NCBI RefSeq assembly: GCF_022605725.1
Contig: NC_065553.1
Location: forward strand, 5,642,001 to 5,706,000
From: Anthonomus grandis grandis
Taxonomy: Eukaryota; Arthropoda; Insecta; Coleoptera; Curculionidae
Direction of reading: 5' to 3'
DNA: 64,000 bases
Shown: positions 44,236 through 56,609 of the stretch, one piece after another
How the letters are laid out: each line of letters begins with the position of its first letter
Position numbering within the stretch: the stretch's first letter is position 1
Position numbers and translations under genes: made by a program
Notes under the pieces: model-generated
The model's input: only the letters and a program-made list of their open reading frames with translations
What the model was told of the DNA's origin: nothing
Databases searched by the model: none

Positions 44236-45330
44236 AGTCGAATTCTCATTTATATATCCCTATCTCAATCTGGGAATTAGAAAAATATAGGGATAAAGTG
44301 ATGTATTTTGGGTATAATTTGACAAATTTTAGAGAGAAAAACACTGTTTTTAGGCGGCGCAGAGACTATTTTAGAAAATATGGAAAAAAGTGGAAAAGTC
44401 GAATTCTCATTTATATATCCTTACGTCAGTTTGAGAATTAGAAGAGTATGGTGATAAAGTGATGTATTTCAGGTATAATTTAATAAACCAAAGAAAAAAA
44501 ACACTATTTCCAGGCGATCCAGAGACTATTAAGAAATTGGTGCGATGATAAAGAAAAAGGTGGAAAAGTCGAATTCCTATTTAAATATCCCTATCTCAGT
44601 CTGAGAATTAGAAGAGTATGGGGATAAAGTGATGTATTTCGGGTATAATCTGATAAATTAAGGAAGCAAAACACTATATCCAGGCGGTCCAGAGATTATT
44701 AAGAAAATGATGCCATGGTAAAGAAAAAGATGGAGAAGTCGAACTCTTATTTATATATCTCTATCTGAGTCTGAGAATTAGAAGAGTATGGGGACAAAAG
44801 TGATGTATTTCGGGTATAATTTGACAAATTAAGAAAAACAAACACTATTTCCAGGCGGTTCAGAGATTATTAAGAATGTGATGCGATGATCAAGAAAAAG
44901 ATGGAAAAGTCAAATTCTCATTTATATATCCCTATTTCAGTCCGAGAATTAGATGTATTTCGTGTATAATTTAACAAATTCAGGGAGAAAAACTTATTTC
45001 AACCATTATGTATATACTTATGTAAACATATTTATATATCTATGTAATGTATATGGATGTTTCATAAAAGACGATTTATTATTATTGTTATTATTATTAT
45101 TAAAAACAGTATTTCCAGGCGGTCCGGAGATTATTAATATAATGATGCAATGATAAAAAAAAGATGGAAAAGTCGAATTCTCATTTATATATCCCTCTCT
45201 CAGTCTGAGAATTAGAAGAGTGTGGGGATAACAGATTCCGGGTATAATTTGACAAACTAAGGGAGAAAAACACTATTTCTAGGTAATCCAGAGACTATTA
45301 AGAAAATGAGGCAATGATATTGATAGCATT
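44236..45330 (+). repeat. ~170-base tandem satellite, about six units
   Basis: The word GAATTCTCATTTAT(AT) and the phrase GAGAATTAGAAGAGTATGGGG recur with unit starts at 44240, 44401, 44571, 44741, 44911 and 45175. Spacings are 161, 170, 170, 170 and 264; the last is lengthened by about 94 bases of unrelated sequence with a TTATTATTATT run. Units diverge by scattered substitutions. The array starts about 35 bases after the mariner element's right end. Confidence 0.9.
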
Positions 45331-46049
45331 GGATTTCGATGGTGCTCATTAATATTTCGAACGCTCTATTTAACCCTTGTTTAATTTAAATTTAGATTAA
45401 ATTTAATTTAAATTTAGTAAAACATCGGATGTAACAAGCTCATCCCTAAGTAGTATCTATCTATTGGTTGAATTTATAATTTAGTTTAGTTTAATTTGGT
45501 CGAGATTTTAACTTTCTTCTTAAAAATCACAATCGTCAACCCGACGGTAAAATGTTGAGCTAAATAACTTTAATATTTGACTTGGTCTAATTTTTACCAG
45601 CAGTAAGAAAGAAAAAATTGCCTCAAATATTCACTCTACTGGAATTATTAGGCTAATATTAGGATATACCAATGACACCCAACGCTTCTTTTTTTATAAT
45701 TAAATTCTCGGGATAAAGGTAATAATCTTTAGAATCTATGGAGGTTCGGTTAAACAAAGAGGATTGCAAAAAAGGATTGAAAAGGGAGAAAATAAGTAAA
45801 ACGTAAATCATATTAACTTTTAACTATTACTTTTTATTTTAGTGACATCCTTTTTGACTTTACCATTTCATTATGAAACACTCGTCCCGAGTTTTTTTGA
45901 TAAAAAAGCACTAAATTTCACATACATGTTTAATAGGTAAAATGTCACTTCTTTCTAATTTCTCTAAATTTATAATTAAGCTGTAACTGCCTCATACCAT
46001 TGAGATACTATTCGCGTCTCAAAAATCTTTTTGATCAAAAAAGGATTTG
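45331..46049. other. Intergenic, nothing recognised
   Basis: AT-rich. A short AATTTAAATTTAGATTAAA-type direct duplication near 45385-45420. Confidence 0.4.
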
Positions 46050-46720
46050 TCCTATTATTTCACCAAAAGAGATACGATTTTAATAAAAGGGTTATATATA
46101 TTGACATCTAGGTCACAATTTCCCATGACGCTATACAGTAGCGAAAAGGTATAAAGTTACCAACCGATAATTGATGCGTGAAATGTGCATCTCTCATCCA
46201 AAGAAATCTTGACACAGTTCGTTTGCTCTATTTTTTTTATCCGACAACAGTCGACGGTGTCAGATTCCGCCGGGGTGCAACGGCTTACCTGAAACACAAT
46301 AAAAAAAAACACCCTGAAGACATAGACCAGGGGGTGCCGCATACACATTATTATAGGGTGAGAAAGGGTTAGGCGAGAAAAAAAAAACTATGCAAAAAAG
46401 GGTCTCTCGCTCTCTATCGGTGCATATGCAAAAAGCCCTTTTTGCCAATAAGGGTGGACCGTTTTTAATATATGGGATTCCACGGTCTTTGTTAGGGAAC
46501 GGTATATGAATGGTTAACTAGATGTATTCAAAAACACGAACGCGACTGTCATAACTGAATGGTAATCAATGAAAAATTGATGGTAGGGCCCGTTGCGTCA
46601 TTGATTTTGATTCTTTGTAGCGGCCCTAGACGAATCATCAAATGTGCATAAATATCGTATATCTCCGGTGTACGCGGGATGCTGTTTACACTCGAATGGG
46701 TTTTGGGTCCAGACATTTGA
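46050..46720. other. GC-richer unique island (candidate conserved noncoding element)
   Basis: Largest of the unique islands. Notable words: two ATGCAAAAA(A)GGG/GCCC blocks at 46389-46440, CTCTCGCTCTCTA (GAGA-type), and TAATCAATGAAAAATTGATGG followed by TCATTGATTTTGATT. The last resembles clusters of homeodomain/PBC sites. The ORFs across it are short, overlap on both strands and have no domain signal. Confidence 0.4.
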
Positions 46721-47789
46721 CAGGAATATTTTATGTTTCGTGGTATTTATTTTTTTCTTTACCCTTTTTTATGACAGTCACCCTTTTTTGTGTTATTCAG
46801 GGATCAATGCACGACTGTATTTACAAATATCATTTTATTTTTAATAGGTTTCAATGTGGAGTCTAATATTGGTATGATATTAAATTCATTATAATTTAAG
46901 CAAATAATCATTAAAAATAAAATAAAATCTTTTAATTAAAAAAATTTAACAAAGTATTAGTTTTAAAAATTCTTTTATTTTTATTTAGCAGATATTTGTA
47001 AAAATTTAAAATAAAGATAAATAACCCTAACACAAACATTTTACGGAACAACGCTCATAGGCCTAAAATATTTTCAACATTGCAGCATTGCCGCTTATAT
47101 AGAAAAATGGCGATACCTTTTTTAAATAGATGAGTCTTTTTTAATCGTACATTTCTATATCTATCTTTAGCAGCTTTCGAGAAAAAAAAATGCGTGTTAT
47201 TTAGAGGAACTATTATGTTGTATTATTCTTTTTTCTAACGGGGTTGATTCCGAATAATAATAAATTAACATCATTAGGAGACAAATTTGTCTCGTTATTT
47301 CTGTGTTATAACTTACAAATAATAAACAATACTGGTAAAATTGTTGCATGAGTTACTTACTTAATTCAATATTAAGTATATGGAACGGTATCATTATAGA
47401 TTTGAGTCCATATTTCTTTTAAATACGTGAATAGGTCTATTTTCTTCTTGGCTCATGGAGTGTCAAACACCACATAGTAAACCGTTGATTAAAAAATAGT
47501 TTAACCAATAATACATTTTGAAAAAACAGAAGGTTTTTTGAGACTAGAATTTTCAAACAATTAAATAAATCATTAGATTTTATCAAATAGATATTCTACA
47601 TATCACTTATTTCTTCAAACCGATAACTTATTAAGCGGTAAATCCGTAAGCACTACTACTTATTAAATCATTATTTTCAATGGACAATTACTTAAATTTT
47701 ACAGCTTCATTACGTTAGCCAATAAGGCGCTTAACAAAAAAATTAAACATAATAGAAATAAATTATTTGAACTAAAAAAAAATAAAAAG
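46721..47789. other. Intergenic, nothing recognised
   Basis: AT-rich, no ORF of note beyond two overlapping 66-74 codon frames without domains. Confidence 0.4.
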
Positions 47790-48070
47790 CACCTGCTCCG
47801 CATATTAGAAAGGTCGAATCAATAATAAACATTTTAAAACGGAAACCTATATAAGCGAGGCGCAACGAAAGAGGCTTAACTGGAGGCCTCAAAAAAGAGA
47901 GTGGGCGAACTTTATATTTCATCGGCAAGTACAATATTTCCCTTTTCAATAAAATACTCCGAGCACACACTCCCGTTTGTGTACCTGCTTAATTTCCATC
48001 GTCCTCTATTTCCGTTAAATTTTCAGGGAGGTAGCTGCGCACAGGGTCGGATTTACAAAAGTAAAGCATA
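47790..48070. other. GC-richer unique island
   Basis: Contains CCTATATAAGCGAGGCGC (TATA-like) and GGAGGTAGCTGCGCACAGGG. No coding frame recognised. Confidence 0.3.
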
Positions 48071-48259
48071 TCATTTCTTAATATAGTTTCATGTTTATAT
48101 ACGTTTTGTTCATTTATAACTTATGATAATAGGATATAAAACACATTTTCTAAGTGTGTGTAAGATTAAGATTCTTGAAAATAATATGCAATAAATTTAT
48201 ACACCAAAAGAAACTGTACCCTCTTCAATCATGACTCAGAAAGGGACGAGATATCAACA

Positions 48260-48700
48260 ATAATTTATCCATTATATCATCAGAAATTAAGAGTGCTCAG
48301 GAACAGCAGTTCTGATATTGCTGGACCTAAAGACAGTCTACAAAAATAAAGCTTTGCAATGATTCATAGGAGTCCCAGAAGACTTTAGGAAAATATACCT
48401 AAAAGACATTAATAATTCAGAAATTATCGGTCCAAGCCAGGTAAACAAAGGTTTGGCACAAAGATCAGCACTCAGCCCTAAACTATTTAACATCTATTGC
48501 AATAAAATAGGAAATTCCTTTGCCGAAAATGTTAAAATACTCCATTTTGCTGACGACATCGCCTTACTAGGGATTGGAAACAAGCCAGAAGCTCTCATAA
48601 TCCAAACAAATAACACCATAGCAGTAGTAACAGAATGGTTGGAAGATCATGGGTTAACTATGTCACCACATGAAACTTAAGGCATCCTTATAGGAAAAAG
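48260..48700 (+). pseudogene. LINE reverse transcriptase fragment
   Basis: Plus-strand frame gives GVPEDFRKIYLKDINNSE, then GLAQRSALSPKLFNIYCNKI (cf. 'GLRQGDALSPLLFN'), VKILHFADDIALLGIGNKPE (intact catalytic FADD) and TEWLEDHGLTMSPHET to a stop at 48678-48680. The 'ALSPKLFN' and 'FADDIALLG' blocks place it with R1/RTE-style LINEs that use 'QG..LSP', unlike the 'PQGSVLGP' LINEs elsewhere in this window. Only the central RT is kept. Confidence 0.8.
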
Positions 48701-48978
48701 GAACCTAGAGCAAAGTAAGGAACAAAGTAATCAGTAATCAACACATACGTTGCAACACAACCATTGATAGGGAGATGAAGGGTACCTTAGTGGAACATGG
48801 GCTGGAGCAGATTCAACCATCCTGCTTAACTGCACACTGCAAATTGGACACTGTACAATTTAAAGGATTCATGATTGTGCTTGGAAATAATGAAAATAAT
48901 CCCTATCAACATACTACTAGAAAGCGGAGAGATGCCATATTCATCACCAAACAAATAAAAAAAAAGGCAATAAAATAG
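48701..48978 (+). other. Unassigned open stretch between LINE pieces
   Basis: A 67-codon frame (48775-48978) reading EHGLEQIQPSCLTAHCKLDT has a protein-like composition but no recognised domain. It may be further LINE sequence in poor condition. Confidence 0.3.
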
Positions 48979-49200
48979 AACACACCAGTATTTATCAGCT
49001 TTGCCGATCTAACTAAAGCATTTCACAGAGTCCAACTAGGCGACCCTCAAAATTTTGATCGAAAAAGAAACATTAGCCAACATAGTTAAAGTCTCTTCGA
49101 TTTCAATATCGCCAATTTGACTGAAACTAAAAGAGGGCAACATACTACGAAGAGTATTTGACAAGGAAATAGCCTTGACATGGTACGTGAGATACACAAT
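48979..49200 (+). pseudogene. Second LINE RT fragment (first catalytic block)
   Basis: Reads NTPVFISFADLTKAFHRVQL, matching the RT block 'FVDL.KAFDRV' in RTE/R1-like LINEs, with the Asp replaced by His. Other frames give LIEKETLANIVKVSS and LKLKEGNILRRVFDKEIALT. It lies after the FADD block of the fragment at 48260, so the order is wrong for one element and it is a separate or rearranged copy. Confidence 0.55.
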
Positions 49201-50930
49201 GAAAAATGATGATATGAAAGAGACAGAGCGAGAAGAGTAAATAGAATACTCGAACTCAACTGCCTGGAAGAGTTTTTTTATATATTCCAGGTCGTTGAGT
49301 GAATTTAAATATCAAAGAGAAGGAAGAGTGAATAAGAGTCTTTCGTCTTTTTTTCAGTCAATTGAGTGCATTTAACCATATGGAAGAGAGAGAGAATAGT
49401 AAATAGGGGATCCAATTCAACTGCCCTGAAAATTTTTTTAAATATTTCAGGTAGTTGAGTGCATTTTACCATCAGAAAGAAGAAAGAGTGAGAAAGAGAC
49501 TCTAGCTTAACTGCCTGGAAGAGCTTTTTGTTTTTTTTTTCTTCAGTCCCTTGAATACATTTAACCATATAAAAGAAAGAGAGAAGAGTAAATAGAAGAC
49601 TCCGACTGAACTGCCTGGAAGAACTTTTTATATTTTCCAGGTAGTTGAGTGAATTTAACCACCAGAGAGAAGGAAGGTGAGTAAGAAAGTCTAGCTCAAC
49701 TGCTTAGAAGTGTTTTTTTTTCAGTCACTTGAGTGCATTTGACCATATGAAAGAGAGAAAGAAGAGTAAAGCGAGACTTCAACTTAATTGCCTGGAAGAA
49801 TTTTTCTATTCAGTCTTTCTATTCTCTCTAATCCAGGTAGTTAAGTGCATTTAACCATCCGAGAGAAAGAAGAGTGAGTAAGAGGCTCTAGCTCAACTGC
49901 TTAGAAGTGTCCTATTTTTTGTTCAGTCACCTGAGTACATTTAATGATATGAAAGAGAGAGAAGAGTAAGTAGGAGATTTCAACTCGACTGCCTGGAAGA
50001 ATTTTTTATATATTCTAGGTAGTTGAGTGCATTTAACCACCAGAGAGAAGGAAGGTGAGTAAGAGAGTCTAGCTCAACTGCTTAGAAGTGGGTTTTTTTT
50101 TTCAGTCACTTTAGTGCATTTGACCATATGAAAGAGAAAGAGAATAGTAAATACGAGATCCAATTCAATTGCCTTGAAGAATTTTTTAAATATTCCAGGT
50201 AGTTGAGTCCATTTAACCACCAGAGAGAAGCAAGGTGAGTAAGAAAATGTAGCTCAACTGCTTAGAAGTACGTTTTTTATTCAGTCACTTAAGTGCATTT
50301 GACCATATGAAAGAGAGAGAGAAGAGTAAAGCGAGACTTCAACTTAATTGCCTGGAAGAATTTTTCTATTCAGTCTTTCTATTCTTTCTAATCCAGGTAG
50401 TTAAGTGCATTTAACCATCCGAGAGAAAGAAGAGTGAGTAAGAGGCTCTAGCTCAACTGCTTAGAAGTGTCCTTTTTTTTGTTCAGTCACTTGAGTACAT
50501 TTAATGATATGAAAGAGAGAGAAGAGTAAGTAGGAGATTTCAACTCGACTGCCTGGAAGAATTTTTTATATATTCCAGGTAGTTGAGTGAATTTAACCAC
50601 CAGAGGGAAGGAAGGTGAGTAAGAGAGTTTAGCTCAAGTGCTTAGAAGTGTCTTTTCTTTTTTTTTCAGTCACTTAAGTACATTTAATGATATGAAAGAG
50701 AGAGAAGACCGAATAGGAGACTTCAACTTAACTGCCTGGAATAATGTTTTATTTAATTCAATTACTTGAGTGCATTCAACTATATGAAAGAGTAAGAGAA
50801 AGAGAAAAAAAAGAGATTTCAACTCAACTGCCTAGAAGAATATATTATTTATTTCAATCAGTTGAGTGCATTTAACCATCAGAGAGAAGAAAGAGTGAGT
50901 AAGAGCTCTAGCTGAACTGCCAGGCAGTCT
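49200..50930 (+). repeat. Hairpin-bearing tandem array with higher-order period
   Basis: About 18 monomers of roughly 90 bases. Each carries an AACTGCCTGGAA or AACTGCTTAGAA word, a T-rich spacer, then TTCCAGGTAGTTGAGT or CAGTCACTTGAGT, then GCATTTAACCAT and a purine-rich GAAAGAGAGAGAAGAG tract. Two monomer types alternate, giving dimers of about 180-200 bases (starts near 49611, 49788, 49989, 50169, 50348, 50549, 50732). The dimers at 49788 and 50348 share a distinctive CTATTCAGTCTTTCTATTC insertion, so a 560-base higher-order unit is evident. Not coding; an 87-codon ORF across it merely repeats MVKCTQL from the array. Confidence 0.9.
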
Positions 50931-51829
50931 TTTCTACTCTTATCTCCAATTGCAATCTGCTTGAATTGGAGAAGACCCTAATTCAAGCAGAAAAATATTA
51001 TTTGATTGAACGCGCTATTTACTAGTCTTTAAATAATAACAAAATGAAAATAGGTAAAACTTGAAAGATCTATAAACATACAACTGAGGGATTCTAACAG
51101 CAAATTGATTAAGATGGGTTAATCTTATGAGCTTATTCTTCTCCAATATAGTACTAGATGAGATAGCAAAAAAAGGCAAAACAACAGGAAGAGGATACAG
51201 GATGGAGAATAATAAAATTAATGATGCTATACTGACATATGTTTTCATATCAGAGTATGAAATTATGAAATTATTCTAAAATAATTACTATACAGATTCC
51301 AAGACCCTGGACAAGAATATAAGATGTTTGTATCTATCGAGAAGACACAATAATTTACAATACGTAATACCCAACAACACTGACTGCAAAAACTTCGACA
51401 AGTACAATTTATTAGCTGTAATAATATCTAAAATAAGCACCTTAGTTTAGGGAGTATTAAATAGTTAAGGAAGAATATATATAGAAAACTTAGACATCTC
51501 ATCTCATCAGATACTGAAAATATTAATAAAATAAACGAAGGAGACGAAAACAGCAAAAAAAAAACGGAAAACAGGTAAACTAATAATCAGTTATCACGTT
51601 TATCACGTTTTCATTTTGTTTTTCAATTAGTGTAGTATGTTTAGTGTAAATATTTTTGTTGTATATTTATGAAACTTTGATCATATAGTCAATAACTAAT
51701 TATTAATTTTATGAGGTCAGAGTGACTTGATTTTTAAAAAACAATGTGCTTCTATTGGTTAGACTCTAATAACACATTTAACGAACAAGTATGTTTATTA
51801 GTGAAATATTACTTTATACGTTTCCTTAT
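50931..51829. other. Intergenic; short hairpin at array edge
   Basis: TGCTTGAATT and AATTCAAGCA form an inverted repeat at about 50959-50990 just outside the array. Otherwise AT-rich, nothing recognised. Confidence 0.4.
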
Positions 51830-52130
51830 TCCATCTCTGTCAAAATTGGAAAGACCCCGTTTTCTCCGAACAGTAAATCGAGGGACTCGTGGTTACCTTG
51901 CGATATACGGGCGAGAGCTGCCGCGTCCACCCTTCTATGCCCCCTTCGCCCAACCCGCCCCCTCTAAAAAGGGTCTCCCCCAAGGGATAAGGGGGATGAC
52001 GGAATGGGGAATCGAGTGTGCTGGCGACCCTTAGCGTGAAGAACGACCAGGAGAAACCGATCGAAGTCCGGGTTTCGGTGGGGTGTGGCACTAAGAAATG
52101 CCCACGCACACTTGCTTTGGTCATTTTTTT
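51830..52130. other. GC-rich unique island (candidate conserved noncoding element)
   Basis: Strongly GC-rich, including GGGTCTCCCCCAAGGG and CGCCCAACCCGCCCC. Overlapping ORFs of 94-96 codons exist on both strands, as expected from GC-richness lowering stop density; neither resembles a known protein. Confidence 0.4.
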
Positions 52131-54149
52131 AGACCGAATTATTATTTTTTTAAATTAATTGATGCAGCCTCAGCTTTTATTTTCTCCCCTAGCAAGCCCT
52201 ATTGTTTTAAACCCTTTTTATGTCACTTTCTTTTAGTCAAAAAATCACGTTGACTTTATTATGTGGATGGTTTTATTGTGCCTTTTTCTATGGCTGCTTA
52301 ATTCGTTATTTAACTACCGTAGACGTCCGGATGTCAAGCTGAAACAATAGGTTTGGCATAATGTATGCGCATGGTAGGGCACAGCGGTACTGAATTTCAA
52401 AAGACGTAATGCAGGTTTAAATTTAGGGAGAATTGAAATTTCTTTCAAATGGTAAGCAATTTTGCTTTTTGCTTGTTTCACTAGTCATACTAAAATTAGT
52501 AATTTCAAAACACTATATAAAAATAAATATATTTTTGCAATAATTGATTTTAAGAAAAGTTTAAAAAGTGCTCAGGAGATGCATAACTTAATTGGACGTG
52601 ACTTTTAGTATTAATGCTCGTGTATAAGATTTTATATAGCTTATTTAGCACCTTTTGAAATATGATGGTTATAAAATTTCATATAAATATTTTGTTACTA
52701 TGTGAACTTTGATATTTCCTAAAAAAATGAGAATGCATAGGTTGAAATAGTCCACCTAGAATATACACAGTATACAGGCTTGATTTGAGGCCTCAATATT
52801 AAAATGAAATAAATGAATAGAAATTTAAAACTGGCCAAGGATAGGTTGGTGTCTTGAGGTAGTCACTTAGCAGATAATTCATATTGTTCATGGGACTGTA
52901 TTCTTGATGATTTCCATGTCTATTTATTTTATTTGTAATTGCTAATACATCTTTGAGCATCCATTTTTTAAACCAAGAATTGGCCTATTTAAACCTCCAC
53001 CAAATGTCTATACCCTTTTTATTGAAAGGGCTTTCAATGTTCTAAGCAGAGTATCCAAAAAATTCACATTTAAATTTTAGAGAGTCACTTCTATAAAAAC
53101 GCACCTAAGAATGCATAGTTTGCTATTTCTGTACCTGATAAAAGCTATGAGAAGCTGAACTCAAAAAATAATTTCTTTTTCCCATTTTAACCTACCCCAG
53201 ATTTAAGTCCATTCATGTTCGGAAATTATTAGAAAATTATGCTTCTGGTAAGTAAAATAACGTAAGATTCTGACAGGAATCAATGCAGTATGGACAAAAA
53301 AAGAATTAAGAGTATTGTCGTATCAAAACGGTGTTTGTCGTATTAAGTGAGAAAATCTATGTAAGAAAATTTCGAGTTTATTTAAAAACCTACAGAGAAA
53401 TTCAACAATTATTATTTTCTAACCTTAGTTATAATTGTTGAATATTTTTAGATATGAAAAGTTCAGAAATAAGTAAGTTTTCTTAATTAAATATCCCGTA
53501 AATATGTCACTTATAACCAACGGTGTTACTTTCCTGGCTTACTTCTATCAAGCTTTGTAAAATAAATATAGTTTTAAATGCTTGGTTTTTAAGAAATAGG
53601 TGACAAATTAAAAAAAAAATATTTTCATTTCATAAACAAATAAAAAATTGTTTATTTTGCTAATCTAAAAAATGAAAAAGTCAATTATCAAATAAACATA
53701 AATAGGCCCGAAGCCAAATTAACAGTTTTGCTTGTTTGGTATGTAAGTAAATAGAAAAACAAGACCTAAAAAACATCATCCTTCCAATTCGATTATTAAG
53801 ACCATGGTAGGTAACAGCTTATATCCAAGAAAAATAAAAAAATAAAAAGTCTCTGCCAGAACCAAAAATTAGGTAAAATTTAATAAAAAAATATTAATAA
53901 CTTTGGTAGTATTATTTATGCCTTAACTAAACTAAAACAAATAAATTTAATTATATCCCAGTATGAATTTTAACCCCACTGATAGGAGAAGGAGTTCATT
54001 TCCAACATTTAATGAAACTTATTATTAATATACTTTAAATTTATCATTATTAGACCTACCCAAATAATGGCCTATACATTTTATGCTACTATTAATAAAG
54101 CACTTGTATATAACTTAATTCATGATGTTGTAAATGAAAGAAAAAAATG
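52131..54149. other. Intergenic, nothing firm
   Basis: AT-rich. TACCCCAGATTTAAGTCC near 53192 weakly resembles a transposase 'PDLSP' block but its surroundings do not support it. Confidence 0.35.
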
Positions 54150-55030
54150 CAAAAGAAAATGAGATCAAACTAATCGAACTGGAAAATGATATTCAGATCG
54201 TGAATTCTAAAGACTTGGCTGACAATATTATGGAAGCTGGCGTAAAAACGGATGATACAGTAGAAAATCCTTCCGTTCAATTTAAACTAAAAAAATTATG
54301 ACAAGCATCAATGTATTTACCATCTGTAACAAAAATTATATAATCAAATACATTAGTTATCTGAAAAATAACTACACTCTAGGTAAGGATGGAATATCAA
54401 CAAAAATTATAAAACTCTTTATTTGTAACTACTAAAACCGTTGGTGTATGTAATAGTCGTAATATTTCATACAGGCAAAGTACCGCACCGGAAGGAATCT
54501 GCAGTAAGTCCTCTTTATAAAACATGTAATAAGCAGCACTTAGAAAACTATAGACCTATAAGTGTCATTTCTCATTTTGCCAAGACCATAAAAAAGACCT
54601 GATACCCTACCTTAACCAAAAAAAACAATCTTTCCAAAAAGCAATTTGAGTTTTTTACTAAATATCTCGTGGTATTCCTTGACTTACGTATACATTTAAT
54701 ACAGTTAGCCGTTCAATCTTATTGGAAGTGCTAGAAAAATATGGTATGAGAAGAAATGTTGTATCACTCTTAAAGAATTATTTATTGGCTACGGTTCAAT
54801 ATACCAAAATTCAAGATAGTATTAGTGAGCCAAATAATAAAAAACTGGTAGCCACAGGACCTACTATTTTTAATATCTATATGAATAATAAATTTTTTAT
54901 TGAATATTACCCAAATATTCAATTAACGGTATAAATGAGATAGAGTTACATAGTAAGAGAGTTTCCTATGCAAATGATACTTCTGTGATCCTCTACATGA
55001 AGTATAGAAATGGTTTCAACATGGTCTGGC
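54150..55030 (+). pseudogene. Jockey/CR1-like LINE reverse transcriptase, very decayed
   Basis: Frames in order give DIQIVNSKDLADNIMEAGVK, YTLGKDGISTKIIKL (cf. 'GPDGI....IK'), VPHRKESAVSPLYKTC followed by ENYRPISVISHFAK (RT block with YRPIS), LEKYGMRRNVVSLLKNYL, VATGPTIFNIYMNN (cf. 'GVPQGTILGP..FNIYIND') and VSYANDTSVIL (catalytic YADD reduced to YAND). Stops are frequent. No ends recognised. Confidence 0.75.
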
Positions 55031-55289
55031 CTTGATTAAAATCCTTCTCCATCTCGTAATTATTCAAAAATGACATGCGCAAGAAAGAAGCAAAAACCTA
55101 ATAATGTTTCTTCTTATTTTCAGGTACAATAAATCATATCATACCTAAAAAATTTGGTTTATTTATTATTACATTCATTAAACTAACTTTTACATTTTTA
55201 CCCACACGATCATCGACCTTTAAAGAGCAAACAAATATCAAAGTTCTCAAATTCATCACGACGTATGCACTATGCAAATTAAAGCCATC
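55031..55289. other. Intergenic, nothing recognised
   Basis: AT-rich spacer. Confidence 0.4.
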
Positions 55290-55800
55290 ATCATGGCTAT
55301 TTTAATATCACCTCCCTTCCAACCTTCGCCCCCTCAGTCCCTTCCGTTCTTCCACCTACCTACCCCCGCGATATACAATGTTTGGCGTTAGAAACGCAAT
55401 AAATAATATGCAAGTCTTTGAGCCTGGGCTGTATGCCTTTAGGTATCAACTACTGTCGCCCAGCCAACTTTTCCACTCTCGAATTTAAAGACGGTTAAAG
55501 CCGACGCTGACTTCAGTTATGTCAGGACCGCTGTACCTCGGGAAATGTCTCGGATCAAACAGAAAGCATATAGAGGGTGGTTACTGTTACGTGGCGTGCT
55601 CAGACTGTGAGAGATGCTAGGATGTGGCACGCAAAGAGGCGCAGTCTGATCGGCAACATACTTCGAAGATAACAAAGGAATTGCTGGTGCTTTACGATGG
55701 GGTCAGCGACAGCGGTGGCTTGTTAGATAGAAGGGGGGCCAAGGGGAGAGGCGTACGAGGAGGGAAGTTTGCGCACTAGGGGATTTTGCCGAAATTAAGT
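55290..55800. other. GC-richer unique island (candidate conserved noncoding element)
   Basis: Mixed composition with AGCCTGGGCT and CGCCCAGCC in inverted arrangement about 40 bases apart, many CG dinucleotides and no ORF. No repeat partner in the window. Confidence 0.4.
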
Positions 55801-56609
55801 TTTGTTTCTAGGGTTTCCCTTTTGGGTTTGATGTTTTATGGATTTATTTCATTGATTGAAGCAGATCCATTTTTTATAGCAAAGAAAATTAACTATTTAA
55901 AAGCTCTACAAAACTGCTTTAATAAAGTTACGTAAACCGAATACTTTGAAAATTTGCATTATAATATATCCTAGTATAATAGATGCGAACTCTGCTCGCT
56001 AGAGGTCTAACGTGATATTAAAAGCTCTAGTGGATTAGTTGCGATAGCTCAGTTTAAGTGACTATGCTTGCGTGTCTTTTAATAGTGTCGTAATTGCTAT
56101 TTATTAACATATATATTAGGCTATAGAAGACTGGCAAACTGCAGGTGTAAGCTTTCATGTTGAAACGGTGCTTAAGAACAATATAATTTAATTTAAAACT
56201 CTTTCAAAAAATATAATATTTACCTTTTTCAACTATAATAATATACACATTTTAGTATTATTTATTTTTTCATAAATAATAAAGTTTGTTGATTTTTATT
56301 TATTATTTTAAGTAATAAAAAGTAATCATCTTATCCATTTAGGTTATGCCTATAAAACTATTCTTTTACTATTAACCTATTCTTTTACTATTTCGTGGTA
56401 ACTTTCTTCCTTTTAGAAAATCCTTATTGCTCTCAGTTTTCAGTTTTGTAATTTCGGGTACTCCAACTATAATATATAATATTTTTGACTTTCTCTTATT
56501 CCAATGTATTTATTCATGCTGTGAAATTTCTGGTTGGAAACAATATTTGCTTAAGCTATTTATATACATATAGAAATCAACTAAGACCAAATTGCGTATT
56601 TAACTATTC
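55801..56609. other. Intergenic, nothing recognised
   Basis: AT-rich; short tandem TTCTTTTACTAT duplication near 56362-56390. Confidence 0.4.

Noticed and set aside
49305..49568. 87-codon minus-strand ORF with repeated MVKCTQL
   Set aside because: The repeated peptide simply reflects the tandem DNA array.
49200..50930. CRISPR-like array
   Set aside because: Repeats are long, imperfect, head-to-tail without unique spacers, and the DNA is eukaryotic.
51744..52124. 94-96 codon ORFs on both strands in a GC-rich island
   Set aside because: Both strands are open only because stop codons are rare in GC-rich sequence. No domain, splice context or codon pattern supports either.
53140..53240. Possible mariner 'PDLSP' block
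   Set aside because: The adjacent residues do not continue the transposase pattern on either side in any frame.
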